Source: Collinsella sp. AM17-1 (GTDB lineage: Bacteria > Actinomycetota > Coriobacteriia > Coriobacteriales > Coriobacteriaceae). From it: a stretch of 64,000 bases of DNA. The first letter of the stretch is position 1. The number at the start of each line of letters is the position of its first letter. This document shows, one piece after another, positions 42,811-52,027 of the stretch. The stretch is taken from assembly GCF_003470665.1 (NCBI RefSeq), contig NZ_QRJZ01000001.1:137401-201400 (forward strand). Reading direction: 5' to 3'. Below the pieces are notes generated by a model. That model saw nothing but the letters and a program-made list of their open reading frames with translations. It ran no database searches and had not been told where the DNA came from. A program made the translations under genes and the position numbers.

Positions 42811-43851
42811 ATGACGCAAATGACGAATTCCGCTGCAGTCAGGATTCTCAAGGAGATTTCCACCGACAAGTTCCGCAGCCATGATCTCAATTGGCCCGAG
42901 CTCACTGCCGACTTGGGGTTTCCGCCCGACAGCAGCGCCGTTAAGAACATAAGCAAGCGAAACGGCTACTGGCCGGATATCGTCAAAGGCGAGCCCTATG
43001 ACTGGGTCGCGCGCTACCGGGAGTGCTTCGAGAAATATGCCAGAACCAGAGGCTGCGCCTCGACGGTTGCCGCGATCGAGAGCGGGATAGAAGACGGCAG
43101 GCTTGCCGACGCGGCTACCGAGCGGTTCAAGGAGCTCGTCGGCAACGCCGAAGGAGTGGAAGACTTGCCGGGAGAAGACGAGCTGCCACCTGAACTCCAT
43201 GCGATCCTCGACTACATAGTCGAGATGTCTGTCGGCGGAAGGTCTGCGCTCGAGCGGGCTCGTAGCGCAGCGGATGCAGAGAACAGCCAGGGCGATGCTT
43301 CGAGGATCGGATTCGTTGACGCCTATTGGAATCCTACCGAGGCGCAGTACTGGAAGAAGATCTCCGATGCCAAGAAGCGGATCGACATCATCCACTTCCA
43401 TGGGCTCTCCTGGACGAACACCAATCGCGAATTCCTCGTCAAGCAGCTGGAAAACCCCGATCTTCGCATCAGGGTGGCGCTCCTCGATCCCGAGTCCCCG
43501 TTCTTCGCCCCATATGCCGAGTTTATCGGAATCGACCCGGAAGTCCTCGAATCCAAGTACGTGGAAGTCGTCTCGATTTGGGAGCGCATGCTCAAAGAGG
43601 CAGCGGAACTCGGCGAAACCGCAAGGTTCTCCTTGTGCAAGTACCTCGGATTCCCGGCGAAATCCATTTACCGCTTTGACGACTCGCTTCTCATCACGCC
43701 CACGACGAACGCGCAGCCGAAGTCCCAATTCGTCGCTATTCTCGCCGAGAAGAAAGCCGATCCGAACGTTCCTTGCGCGTTTCGCGCTTACATGCAGGAG
43801 GTCGAGTGGATAATGGAAAATGGCAAGACGGTACTTTCTTCAACGCAATGA
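42811..43851 (+). CDS. protein with PLD-like C-terminal domain, unknown function
   Basis: A 346-residue soluble protein. The N-terminal 150 residues are helical. From about 190 the pattern RIDIIHFHG...RIRVALLDPESPFF...SLCKYLGFPAKSIYRFDDSLLITP resembles the phospholipase-D-like sensor domain seen in some signalling and defence proteins, without an HxK catalytic motif. The frame is open to 42667, but GGAGAGGA sits before the ATG at 42811. It is divergent from the transfer operon and is the last gene before the resistance patchwork. Confidence 0.55.
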   Translation: MTQMTNSAAVRILKEISTDKFRSHDLNWPELTADLGFPPDSSAVKNISKRNGYWPDIVKGEPYDWVARYRECFEKYARTRGCASTVAAIESGIEDGRLADAATERFKELVGNAEGVEDLPGEDELPPELHAILDYIVEMSVGGRSALERARSAADAENSQGDASRIGFVDAYWNPTEAQYWKKISDAKKRIDIIHFHGLSWTNTNREFLVKQLENPDLRIRVALLDPESPFFAPYAEFIGIDPEVLESKYVEVVSIWERMLKEAAELGETARFSLCKYLGFPAKSIYRFDDSLLITPTTNAQPKSQFVAILAEKKADPNVPCAFRAYMQEVEWIMENGKTVLSSTQ

Positions 43852-44047
43852 GCCTAATGGGCGATCGCGCAATCCACGAATGCATAAAATCGCAATCCGG
43901 TTCGAGGACAGGTTCCGAAAGCCTTCGTCCAACCACATTGCCGACGTTAATCAACATGAATTCATATACAGCTAGTAAACTTCAATAGTAATGTTTATTC
44001 AATCGTGTAAATAATTGGTTCGATAAAGACAAGCCAAAGGAAAGAGC

Positions 44048-44275
44048 ATGGCAGACAGAGGCTCAAAAAATAAAAAGAAGCTTTACGATTTATTGAAAGA
44101 TCTTGAAAAGCAGGTTTATGAAAGCGATGAATTGACGCACTCAATGTCGCTAGAAAATCTCAGCTGCCATCAGGATGTATGCCAGTATCTTTCAGAAAAA
44201 GGTAGGAGCCATCAACATTACAGGTATTACTCGAGTGCCGGCAGAATCTTGAGAGTATTATCGGCGTTGTGTTAG
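44048..44275 (+). CDS. small hypothetical protein
   Basis: A 75-residue basic protein (MADRGSKNKKKLYDLLKDLEKQVYES) behind CCAAAGGAAAGAGC. The codon use is AT-richer than in the transfer genes. No family is recognised. It may be the remnant of a longer gene, since the C-terminus ends abruptly. The preceding 196 bases (43852..44047) hold no gene. Confidence 0.4.
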   Translation: MADRGSKNKKKLYDLLKDLEKQVYESDELTHSMSLENLSCHQDVCQYLSEKGRSHQHYRYYSSAGRILRVLSALC

Positions 44276-44347
44276 ACCGCTTTGGATACTGGGACTTTTC
44301 CTATAATCTTTCTTGCTTAGATAGCAGGCGAAAGCGAAGGAGCTCCT

Positions 44348-44842
44348 ATGGTCACCAAGGATGATGCGTGTTGGATAATCGGCCTTTCCGCAGGTGCGGG
44401 CATCGACGTATACCTTGATGGCGGCTGGGGCGTCGATGCGCTTGTCGGGCGTGAGACCAGGGCCCATAACGACATCGACCTGTTCGTTCAGCGCGGGGAT
44501 TACCAAAGGTTCGTGGATCTAATTGCTGATGAGGGGTTTTCCGAGGTGGCTGCATCTTTCACCACCGAAGATCACACGGTGTGGCAAGACGAGGCGGGGC
44601 GCATCGTCGACCTGCATTGCTTCGATTTCGCCGAGAATGGCGATATTCTGTATCAGGGAGATCGTTTTCCCGGGGAGGTCTTTTCGGGGAGGGGGCGCAT
44701 CGGCGAGGTGGAGGTGTCGTGCATCGACCCCGAAAGCCAGCTGTTGTTTCACTTGGGCTATCAGCATGACGAGCACGACGTCCACGATGTCATGCTCCTA
44801 TGCCGTGAGTACGGCTTCGACGTTCCCGAAGAATATCGCTAG
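44348..44842 (+). CDS. lincosamide-nucleotidyltransferase-like resistance protein
   Basis: A 164-residue nucleotidyltransferase. DVYLDGGWGVDALVGRETRAHNDIDLFV (residues 20..47) holds the GGW and DxD metal motif shared by Lnu and related AAD enzymes, and the total length is that of Lnu(A/C). Such enzymes transfer AMP to lincomycin or clindamycin. A GAAGGAGCTCCT site precedes the ATG. An aminoglycoside adenylyltransferase is the main alternative. It sits among other resistance genes. Confidence 0.6.
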   Translation: MVTKDDACWIIGLSAGAGIDVYLDGGWGVDALVGRETRAHNDIDLFVQRGDYQRFVDLIADEGFSEVAASFTTEDHTVWQDEAGRIVDLHCFDFAENGDILYQGDRFPGEVFSGRGRIGEVEVSCIDPESQLLFHLGYQHDEHDVHDVMLLCREYGFDVPEEYR

Positions 44843-44879
44843 CTGTTGCTATTTGCATCGGGGCACGACTTCAGCGCTT

Positions 44880-46021
44880 GCCGCAGATGCGCTGCGCCAG
44901 ACCGCCCTGGACATCACGCCACGCCGTATATGGCCCTCCGCGCACGCGAGTCCCATTTCGCCTGCTTGATCCAGTACTCGTAGAACGGATAGGGGGTCGC
45001 CTTGTACTGGCGCCAGGTCTTCTCGTACGTGCCGCGGGCCGCCTGCCTCACTATGAGCTCGGCGAGCTCGTCCGCGCTCCTGCGGACCTTGAAGCACCAT
45101 GTCCACTTGAACCAGGCGAGGTAGTTCTCGAGGCGTCTCGTGGAGACGCCCCGGAACCTGCCGATGAAGTGCCTCATCTGGGAGTGGAGGCTGTTCACCC
45201 TGTTGATGGCGTGCTCCTCCCTCTTGCTGGCGATGTGCGCGCCGACGCCGAGGGCGGGCAGGACGCGGCGGTACACGTGCGCACGGTCCGTCGAGATTAT
45301 CGCGCCGACCGCGAGCTTGTCGGCGAGCAGCTCCCTGGCCGCCGCCTCGTCGAGGCCGCCCCTCCCCGCGATCTCGTAGAAGATGTCGCCGGCGTCGTTG
45401 ATGCCGGTGAGCACGCATATCTTCTCGTGCCCGTCGGTTCCCTGCGACCTTGCGCGGGGCTTCCTGGGCACGCCGGACTCCGACCTGGAGCGGTTTCCCT
45501 TGAAGCTTTCCCTGAAGAAGCACTCGTCGAGCTCGGCCCCGCCGCCGGCCTCCACGCGGAAGGCGGGCATGCGCTTGGCCATGGCCTCGAGCAGCCTGTG
45601 GCGCATGAAGAACGCCGTCTTGAGGCACACGCCGCACTTTTCCGCCGACTCGCGCAGCGGGAGCATGTCCACGTGGCACTCCGCGAACCTCATCCAGGCC
45701 GACCTGTCGAGCTTGGTGGTGGAGAAGATGCGCATGGTGGCGTCGGTGAAGGTCCTGGCGCACCCTCGGCAGAGGAACCGCTGACGGCCGCGCCCGTCTC
45801 GCCCCCTCTTCACGTAATGCGGGGAGCCGCACCAGGGGCAGGCTCTGTCGGGATCGTCTTCCGCCCCCTCGCTTGCCGCGAGTTCGAAAAGCTCCGCGTC
45901 TATCAGCGCCTTGAGCGATCTCAGGGCCCTGCTCTTCTCGGCAGCCGTCATCTGCGGGAGGAGCTGCCTCGTCAGCTGGGTGAGCACGTCTTCCATTGCA
46001 ACCTCCATCTCTCCTGATGAT
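44880..46021. mobile_element. IS1595-type insertion sequence (ends approximate)
   Basis: The right edge near 46021 is set by the break in the tet(W)-downstream ORF; the left edge lies between the lnu-like stop (44842) and the transposase stop (44914). The exact ends and target duplication were not resolved. Confidence 0.5.
44914..45996 (-). CDS. IS1595-family (ISXO2-like) transposase
   Basis: A 360-residue transposase. The N-terminal zinc ribbon (CPWCGSPHYVKRGRDGRGRQRFLCRGCARTF) is followed by the ISXO2-like DDE/N domain: AELDECFF, then STDRAHVYRRVLPA, then NRVNSLHSQMRHFIGRFRGVSTRRLENYLAWFKW. The start at 45996 has GGAGG 6 bases before it. The insertion cut a small ORF downstream of tet(W) at about 46021. 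Terminal inverted repeats were not confidently seen. The transposase is intact. Confidence 0.85.
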   Translation of the reverse strand: MEDVLTQLTRQLLPQMTAAEKSRALRSLKALIDAELFELAASEGAEDDPDRACPWCGSPHYVKRGRDGRGRQRFLCRGCARTFTDATMRIFSTTKLDRSAWMRFAECHVDMLPLRESAEKCGVCLKTAFFMRHRLLEAMAKRMPAFRVEAGGGAELDECFFRESFKGNRSRSESGVPRKPRARSQGTDGHEKICVLTGINDAGDIFYEIAGRGGLDEAAARELLADKLAVGAIISTDRAHVYRRVLPALGVGAHIASKREEHAINRVNSLHSQMRHFIGRFRGVSTRRLENYLAWFKWTWCFKVRRSADELAELIVRQAARGTYEKTWRQYKATPYPFYEYWIKQAKWDSRARRAIYGVA

Positions 46022-46067
46022 GGATTTGCTTTTTTGCTTCCATTAAATCTTCCTTACTATATTCCAT
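45972..46067 (-). pseudogene. 5' remnant of the small ORF downstream of tet(W)
   Basis: Starts MEYSKEDLMEAKKQI with a good GGAGGGTAAC site, then runs into the insertion sequence. From memory, this small helical ORF often follows tet(W)-type genes. Only about 15 codons are native. Confidence 0.55.
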
Positions 46068-46117
46068 TGTTACCCTCCATAACTTCTGATTGTTGCCGTC
46101 TTGACGATTATGTATCT

Positions 46118-48037
46118 TTACATTACCTTCTGAAACATATGGCGCACCTTGTCCAGGCGGCTGTTTGGACGGCGGGGCTGGATGACCGGCTGACCGACAG
46201 CGGCCTGATATCCTTTCAGCTCTGTAAGGCATACGCTCCGCCCGTTGGTGTAAAAGGCCAGATCAGTACGGTATGCCTGTATACAGCGGGCGGGAATCTC
46301 GCCAGTAAAGACAACTTCATCCTTTTTTACCTGGGCCGTTTCGATGGTGGCACAGTATTTCGGTGCATCATGATAAGCCCTGGAAAGGTATTCCTGGGGC
46401 GCATAGAGGATGAAGGAGAGATAAGGTTCCAGCAGCTGCGTCCCCGATTCCTTCAATGCCTGTTCCAATACAATCGGGGCCAATGAGCGGAAGTCCGCCG
46501 GCGTGCTGACCGGACTGTAATAAAGCCCGTATTCAAAGCAAATCTTACAGTCCGTTACGTTCCAGCCGAACAAGCCCTGCTCCAGCCCGTAACGGATACC
46601 ATCCCTGACAGCGTTTTGAAAACTCTGGTTCAAGTATCCCAGCGAAACCCGGCTCTCGTATTGTACACCGGAGCCAAGCGAGAGTGGTGTAACAGACAGT
46701 CCTATGGATGCCCAAAACGGGTTGGGCGGCACCTCGATATGGATGGTGTGGCTGGCTGCTTTGAGCGGCCGCTCCATATAAATGACGGAGGGTTCCTTTA
46801 CCACTGTTTCAAGCTTGTATTTTTCCGACAGCAAAGCGGAAACAACCTCCAACTGCACCCGGCCCAAAAAAGAAAGAATGATCTCATGGGTGATGGAATC
46901 CACCTCGCAGCGCAAAAGCGGGTCAGTATCCGCAAGTTGCGTAAGAGCGTCCAGCAGCCGTTCTCTTTGCGCTGCCGTTTTCGGCGCAATCGCCGTCCGC
47001 AGCATGGGGAGGGGGTCCTCGCGCCACCTTTTACGAGGGAGCCGGGTTTGGTCCCCTAATACATCGTTTAACCTCACGCTGTCGCTGGGAAGGATAACAA
47101 TTTCACCCGGATAAGCGGTGTCTGTCCGAACAATTTCCCCTTTGGATGGAATACGCATCTCTGTGATTTTCAGCTTTTCTCTCCCGGCCAGGGCCACCGT
47201 ATCCCGCAGGCGCAGCGTTCCGCTGTATAGCCGTAGATAGACACGCCGCTGGCCGCAATCGGTGTACTCAACCTTGAAAACGCTGCCGCATAGGGCGGCG
47301 CCCCCCTGTTCCCCAATCGGTTGGAACAGCCCTGTCACCGCATCCATCAACGGTTGAATGCCAAGGCCATTTTTGGCGCTGCCATGATAGACTGGGAACA
47401 GGGAGGCGTCTTGAACCCGCTGCTGTTCCTCCCGCGCAAGTTTTTCCCGGCTGATTGGTTCTCCTGCGATATACTTTTCCAATAATTCATCGTTATTTTC
47501 GATGACCGCATCCCATGCTTCTATGTCGGTATTTTCCTCCAGGACTATTTCCGGGGACAGCGACACCGTCTGCTTGATGATAATATCGGCGGAGAGCTTA
47601 TCCCGAACAGACTGAACCACGCTCTGCAAATCAACGCCAGCCTGGTCGATCTTGTTGATAAAGATAACGGTGGGAATGTTCATTTTCCGCAGGGCATGGA
47701 ACAGAATACGGGTCTGGGCCTGCACGCCATCTTTAGCGGAGATCACCAAGATGGCCCCATCTAAAACAGCCAAAGAGCGGTACACCTCCGCCAAAAAATC
47801 CATGTGGCCGGGCGTATCCACAATGTTGACTTTACATCTGTGCCACTGGAAGGAAGTGACTGCCGCTTGAATGGTAATCCCACGCTGCCGCTCCAAAAAC
47901 ATGGTGTCCGTCCTCGTTGTCCCTTTTTCGACGCTCCCCGGTTCTGAAATGGCTCCGCTGGCATATAGCAGGCTCTCCGTCAAGGTCGTCTTTCCAGCGT
48001 CTACATGGGCAAGAATTCCAATATTGATTATTTTCAT
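46118..48037 (-). CDS. tet(W): tetracycline resistance ribosomal protection protein Tet(W)
   Basis: A 639-residue translational GTPase related to EF-G that removes tetracycline from the ribosome. G1 [10 protein letters not shown]2 RGIT, G3 DTPGHMDF and G4 NKID are intact. The length and the sequence as remembered fit Tet(W) closely, with a few substitutions. It is preceded by a short leader peptide and an attenuator hairpin, as in other tet ribosomal-protection genes. The gene is complete and probably gives resistance. Confidence 0.95.
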   Translation of the reverse strand: MKIINIGILAHVDAGKTTLTESLLYASGAISEPGSVEKGTTRTDTMFLERQRGITIQAAVTSFQWHRCKVNIVDTPGHMDFLAEVYRSLAVLDGAILVISAKDGVQAQTRILFHALRKMNIPTVIFINKIDQAGVDLQSVVQSVRDKLSADIIIKQTVSLSPEIVLEENTDIEAWDAVIENNDELLEKYIAGEPISREKLAREEQQRVQDASLFPVYHGSAKNGLGIQPLMDAVTGLFQPIGEQGGAALCGSVFKVEYTDCGQRRVYLRLYSGTLRLRDTVALAGREKLKITEMRIPSKGEIVRTDTAYPGEIVILPSDSVRLNDVLGDQTRLPRKRWREDPLPMLRTAIAPKTAAQRERLLDALTQLADTDPLLRCEVDSITHEIILSFLGRVQLEVVSALLSEKYKLETVVKEPSVIYMERPLKAASHTIHIEVPPNPFWASIGLSVTPLSLGSGVQYESRVSLGYLNQSFQNAVRDGIRYGLEQGLFGWNVTDCKICFEYGLYYSPVSTPADFRSLAPIVLEQALKESGTQLLEPYLSFILYAPQEYLSRAYHDAPKYCATIETAQVKKDEVVFTGEIPARCIQAYRTDLAFYTNGRSVCLTELKGYQAAVGQPVIQPRRPNSRLDKVRHMFQKVM

Positions 48038-48070
48038 GTGATTGTCCTCCCTTTACTGCCCCGAAGGGCA

Positions 48071-48110
48071 TAAAAATCCCCAGCAGTAAAATACTTTTAC
48101 CACTGGGGAT
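48071..48110 (-). terminator. attenuator hairpin in the tet(W) leader
   Basis: ATCCCCAG/CTGGGGAT arms with inner AGTAAAA/TTTTAC pairing, followed on the transcript by a U-run (the A residues at 48072..48076). It overlaps the end of the leader peptide, so ribosome stalling can decide between termination and read-through. Confidence 0.75.
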
Positions 48111-48132
48111 GATAATTTGCGGACATACACAT
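48097..48132 (-). CDS. tet(W) leader peptide
   Basis: An 11-residue frame MCMSANYHPQW that ends in the 5' arm of the attenuator hairpin. Ribosomes slowed by tetracycline would alter hairpin formation and allow tet(W) transcription. It is shorter than the ORF search limit. Confidence 0.6.
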   Translation of the reverse strand: MCMSANYHPQW

Positions 48133-48190
48133 ATACAGCGTACACCTGTTTGTGAGTGCTGTTTTTGGGGATATGTCAAAATTGATAAGG

Positions 48191-48296
48191 CAAAAGTATT
48201 CTTAAATTGGGTACAAAAAACTAAGCCCCTACAAAAGGACCTATCATAATCCTTTGTTCCCACTATTTGATTATAGTTTTATTTAAGAATACCTTG
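48191..48296. repeat. inverted repeat upstream of the tet(W) leader
   Basis: GTATTCTTAAAT near 48197 and ATTTAAGAATAC near 48281 can pair. It lies between the promoter zone and the leader peptide and may be an alternative structure of the attenuator. The following 48297..48694 shows no intact gene. Confidence 0.4.
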
Positions 48297-48694
48297 CCGC
48301 ATATTTTTTACTCCTTTTCTGGATTAAATCATTGTATCACATCAGTTTTAGGAAAGCAAGTACCTAAAAGAAATTTTTCTTCCCCTTATATGTAACAATC
48401 ATACCGGCTTCCTAGCGTTCAGAATGTTTTCTGCTGTCTGCTGTGGTGTTTGGTTGGAATTGTCCAACCAAAAGCCGATCCGTGGTGTTGTCTGCATTTT
48501 ACTAAATACAAATTCAATGTATACAGAAAGATATAAGGAGTGGGAGGGATTCCGCCGTAGTTGGCATTGTAGGAAAATCCAAAAGTTTAGATTTTCCCAC
48601 AATGCTTATCTTTTGGTCTTTGGTTCGGAATAGTGTAGTGCTGGCGGTCTATCTCTTGTTTTCGGTTGCTTGCTTCCTTACCGTACATGAGCAT

Positions 48695-48973
48695 TTTGGC
48701 CTCGCCACAAACGTAAAACCCATGGAAAGTGGCGATATAAAATTGCGCTACATCAAGGGAACAGGTCCCTTCTCCCGCAAAGAAGTGCATACGGGTGTAG
48801 AGATGATTGACAAATGGAAGGTTATCGCTTCTTACGTGTCTTTTGATCATGCCGGAAGGGCCGATAAAGAGGGCAAGCGAAAAGTTCTTTCAGTAATGAA
48901 CATTCTGGAACCTGGAACCATTTGCACTGAAACGTATCTTGTGTACGGCGCCTATGATTCAAAGGATGTTCAA
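48695..48973 (+). pseudogene. fragment of an Eco57I-type methylase/restriction protein
   Basis: About 93 residues (FGLATNVKPMESGD...GTGPFSRKEVHTG...KWKVIASYVSFDHAG...VLSVMNILEPGTICTETYLV) match the C-terminal part of Eco57I-type modification proteins as I remember them. The N-terminal part is absent and the fragment runs into the IS1182-type transposase remnant. It is a relic without likely function. Confidence 0.65.
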
Positions 48974-49907
48974 TGAGGTAAACAAAGACCGGGAGGAACA
49001 CGGCAAGAAACCTTTCTCGGATGACAGCGACAAAAAGCCGCCGGAGGAGAAGGAAACGGTGGTGTCCACCACCGACCCGGAAAGCGGTGTATTCCACAAG
49101 GGGGAGCACAAAAAGTGCTTTGCCTACGAAGCGCACACAGCATGTGACAAGCACAATTTTGTTGTTGGTGTTCACGTCACTCCCGGCAATATCCACGACA
49201 GTGTAGCCTTTGATCCTCTGTACGATGAAGTATGCCAGTATTACCCCGAGCACAAAACCGTGGTGGCGGACAGCGCCTACAAAACCCCCTGGATCTGCAA
49301 GAGAATCTTCGACAGCGGCCGCGTTCTTTCCACCTGCTATACCCGCCCCAAGACCAAAGGAAACGGCCACCCCTGGTGGGCCTATGTGTATGATGAATAC
49401 TTTGACGATGTGATCTGTCCGGAATACCGTGCGCTGCATTATTCCACCACAAACCGGGAGGGCTACCGGGAATACAAGAGCCGAGGCTATCTTTGCAAGA
49501 CCTGTCCCACCAGAGGGATGTGCACCGAGAACGCCAAGTGCGAGAAAACCGTACTGCGCCATGTCTGGCAGGACTATGTGGAGATGGCAGAGCATGTCCG
49601 GCATATGGCGGTGTACAAAGAACTGTACCGGCTGCGAAAAGAGAAGATTGAGCGTGTGTTTGCCGATGCGAAGGAAAAACACGGGATGCGTTACACGCAG
49701 TACAGAGGCTTGGCCCAGGTGACAAACTGGGTGAAGCTTAAATTTGCTGCCATGAATCTGAAAAAGCTGGCCATTTGGAAATGGAATGGCCGCCATCCGG
49801 CGCCGGATGGCGGAAAACGAACAGGATGGGGGAAAAGTGTAGCTGTTGTTTTGATGCTTTTTCCGTTTCCGCTTTCGTTTCCAAGCAAAAAACCTGCTCT
49901 GGCTTAA
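48969..49907 (+). pseudogene. 5'-truncated IS1182-family transposase
   Basis: The C-terminal 310 residues of an IS1182-type DDE transposase: EVNKDREEHGKK, STTDPESGVFHKGEHKKCFAYEAHTACD, VVADSAYKTP, then YLCKTCPTRGMCT and RKEKIERVFADAKEKHGMRYTQYRGLAQV. The N-terminal 150 to 200 residues expected in the family are missing; the frame is joined to the methylase fragment. A terminator overlaps its stop. It is inactive. Confidence 0.8.
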
Positions 49908-49926
49908 TTGCCGGAGCAGGTTTTTC
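49889..49926 (+). terminator. terminator after the truncated transposase
   Basis: AACCTGCTC/GAGCAGGTT with inner TGGC/GCCG pairing, followed by TTTTT. The transposase stop lies in the loop. Confidence 0.8.
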
Positions 49927-49937
49927 TACAGGCTGAC

Positions 49938-49962
49938 AGCAAGGATCCTTGCTGTGTTTTTT
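49938..49962. terminator. terminator between the transposase remnant and the aph gene
   Basis: The palindrome AGCAAGGATCCTTGCT is followed by TGTTTTTT. It lies just after the aph stop on the minus strand and could serve both directions. Confidence 0.5.
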
Positions 49963-50887
49963 ATAAAATGAAGGCATCTGGATCTACGGTCAGAAGATCA
50001 CGGTATCCCTTACAGAAAAGCGACCGATCTTCTCTCTGAACACCAAGCAGGACTTGTTGTATCGGCCAGTAAGCATCATTGATTTCTGCTTTTCTTTCTG
50101 CTAATTGTGGATTCCGATGGCCATAATGTCTTAAAACCTTTCGCCCGAAATCTTTCCCAAAGTCATCCATGCTGCAATCCAGAAGGCATAAAAAATCATT
50201 GTCCGGATCACCGACAATTACATCTCCAAAATCGATCACGCCATACAGACGATTATGTCTGAACACCATATTGGAAGAGCTAAAATCATTGTGAACTAAA
50301 CAGGCCGCATAGTCAAACAGTTCCTGATTCTGACCGATATGCTCATATATCGTCTGGATATTTTTCTGGAGTGGTGCATTCAAGAGTTTTCGGTTTTCGA
50401 GCACTTCAAGCAGCTGTTCTTGGTCTTCCAAATATCTTTTGCGTTTATCTTCGAAGATTTGACAGAACGGTTTCTCTGAAAGCGGCACCGATATACCATG
50501 CAATCTCCGCAAAAATATCGCCATATCTGAAGCAAGCGCTTCTTTTTCCTTTTCTGAAAGCAAGGCATATTCTTGAAAGCCAAAGTTTTCTCCGGGGATA
50601 AACGACATAACATTAAATTCATTGCATTGAAAAATCACTTCCGGAATCAAAGCAGGTAAATCATACTGTTTGAGAAAGGAGTATACTGCAAATTCTCTTT
50701 GCTGTGTCACGCGCACAGATGGCCGTTTGGGGATTTTGATGACAAACAGCCCATTGCAAAGCAGCACTTCGCTGTCATCCCCCGCATCCAAGCGGCGAAG
50801 TTCTCTCACCGGACTTCCGATCCGTTCCATGGCCTTCTCAATATCCGTTATTGGAATTTGCGGACTACTAAATTCACACATCGTCAT
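49961..50887 (-). CDS. aph(2''): APH(2'')-type aminoglycoside phosphotransferase
   Basis: A 308-residue kinase. SGDDSE-like LDAGDDSEVLLCN (nucleotide loop) is followed by the catalytic HNDFSSSN (His199, Asp201, Asn206) and metal-binding IDFGD (Asp219). The C-terminal half, with DPDNDFLCLLDCSMDDFGKDFGRKVL, resembles APH(2'')-II enzymes as I remember them, with clear divergence elsewhere. It would phosphorylate gentamicin, tobramycin or kanamycin. Its start overlaps the stop of the chimeric AraC-type ORF (ATGA). It is AT-rich and of Firmicutes style. The exact subtype is unassigned. Confidence 0.82.
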   Translation of the reverse strand: MTMCEFSSPQIPITDIEKAMERIGSPVRELRRLDAGDDSEVLLCNGLFVIKIPKRPSVRVTQQREFAVYSFLKQYDLPALIPEVIFQCNEFNVMSFIPGENFGFQEYALLSEKEKEALASDMAIFLRRLHGISVPLSEKPFCQIFEDKRKRYLEDQEQLLEVLENRKLLNAPLQKNIQTIYEHIGQNQELFDYAACLVHNDFSSSNMVFRHNRLYGVIDFGDVIVGDPDNDFLCLLDCSMDDFGKDFGRKVLRHYGHRNPQLAERKAEINDAYWPIQQVLLGVQREDRSLFCKGYRDLLTVDPDAFIL

Positions 50888-51678
50888 TCCCCTTCCACGC
50901 TACTTTGGGACGAACTCCGACTGTTCAGAATAAACGCCTTCGGCGTCATGCCGGTGCAGCGCTTGAAGCGGCTGCAGAAGGAGGAGGCGTCCGAAAAGCC
51001 GCAGGACAGCGCGGTTTCCCCCACGGTGTACGCGCCGCTCAGGAGCATCTTTTTGGCGGCGTTGATGCGCACCTGCATCAGGTACTGCTTCGGCGACATG
51101 CTCTCCGAGGCGAAGAAGATGCGGTAAAGGTACGTGCGGTCGATGCCGATGTACCGGGCGAGGTCGCTGACCTGAATCGGGTAGCCGTAATTGCTCTTGA
51201 TGTAGCCGATCGCCTTGTTCACATACTCGTGCTCGCGCGTATAGGTGCCGCCGTGCGCCGATTTCTCCCGCACGGACATCGCGCCGTAAAAGCAGCTCAT
51301 CACTTTGATTCCACCGTACCCATTAACCGTATTGCTGCCGATCAAATTGATTGTTAGAGCAACCGATTGACCGCTTGTGGATGCGGCGTAAATTCCGTAG
51401 TCTATAGGGTCTGCCTCGTTTATAGTACCCCTGCCCTGGATTGTCGCATTATTCAGTGTCAGGGTCCCGTTGCCGTCGTAGTAGACATTGTAGTTGTTCT
51501 TATCGCCATCGGTCAGTTTGCCATTGGTATCTGTTTTCCAATAGCCGCTCGCGGTAATTTGTATCTCGCCTACCCAAAGTGTATTAGGTGCATCTTCTCC
51601 CTTCGCCAGCGCCGTGGTGGGCAGCAGGCCCAGGCAGAGCGCCAGCACGCAGAGCAGGCTTAAAAATCGTTTTTTCAT
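50884..51678 (-). CDS. chimeric ORF: surface-protein N-terminus fused to AraC-type C-terminus
   Basis: A 264-residue frame of two unrelated parts. Residues 1..25 are a signal peptide, and residues 26..125 a strand-rich secreted domain (WVGEIQITASGYWKTDTNGK...GTLTLNNATIQG). From about residue 127 (MSCFYGAMSVREK) the sequence becomes the DNA-binding half of an AraC-type regulator with two helix-turn-helices (IQVSDLARYIGIDRTYLYRIF and YTVGETALSCGFSDASSFCSRF). A secreted AraC domain makes no sense as a regulator, so this is a recombination product. An internal ATG at the junction might still give the cytoplasmic DNA-binding part. Its stop overlaps the aph start. Confidence 0.75.
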   Translation of the reverse strand: MKKRFLSLLCVLALCLGLLPTTALAKGEDAPNTLWVGEIQITASGYWKTDTNGKLTDGDKNNYNVYYDGNGTLTLNNATIQGRGTINEADPIDYGIYAASTSGQSVALTINLIGSNTVNGYGGIKVMSCFYGAMSVREKSAHGGTYTREHEYVNKAIGYIKSNYGYPIQVSDLARYIGIDRTYLYRIFFASESMSPKQYLMQVRINAAKKMLLSGAYTVGETALSCGFSDASSFCSRFKRCTGMTPKAFILNSRSSSQSSVEGE

Positions 51679-51925
51679 GACGGGTCTCCTCGCCTCATGA
51701 ATAATCTATTGTCCTATTATCCCATAAAAAGAATGTTTTCCGCCTTCCGCTCTTGACAAAAGTCAGGGAGAAAGCCTCCGAGGGCGCATGGTTTGCATCC
51801 CCCGATTGCCGTATCAGAGACAGCGTGCGCCCGTTGAAAACCACCTGTGACCACTCCCCTTCGTAAATATGGGAGTAGTCGCCAGGGAATAGTCGCAAAT
51901 CAGATGAAACGGAAGCAGAAACCTC

Positions 51926-51956
51926 ATTTTGTAATCACCCCGCCCGATTACAAAAT
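51926..51956. repeat. palindromic arm-type site, right end of A
   Basis: Perfect arms ATTTTGTAATC and GATTACAAAAT flank ACCCCGCCC. The left half matches TTTGTAATCACCCCGCC at the left end (2244..2260). Candidate integrase or excisionase binding site. Confidence 0.65.
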
Positions 51957-52027
51957 GATTCGCTCTGTAGAGAACTCCTTGCAAGAGGAACAACGAGATG
52001 ATACAAGATGGCGCATATTTTGAATTT

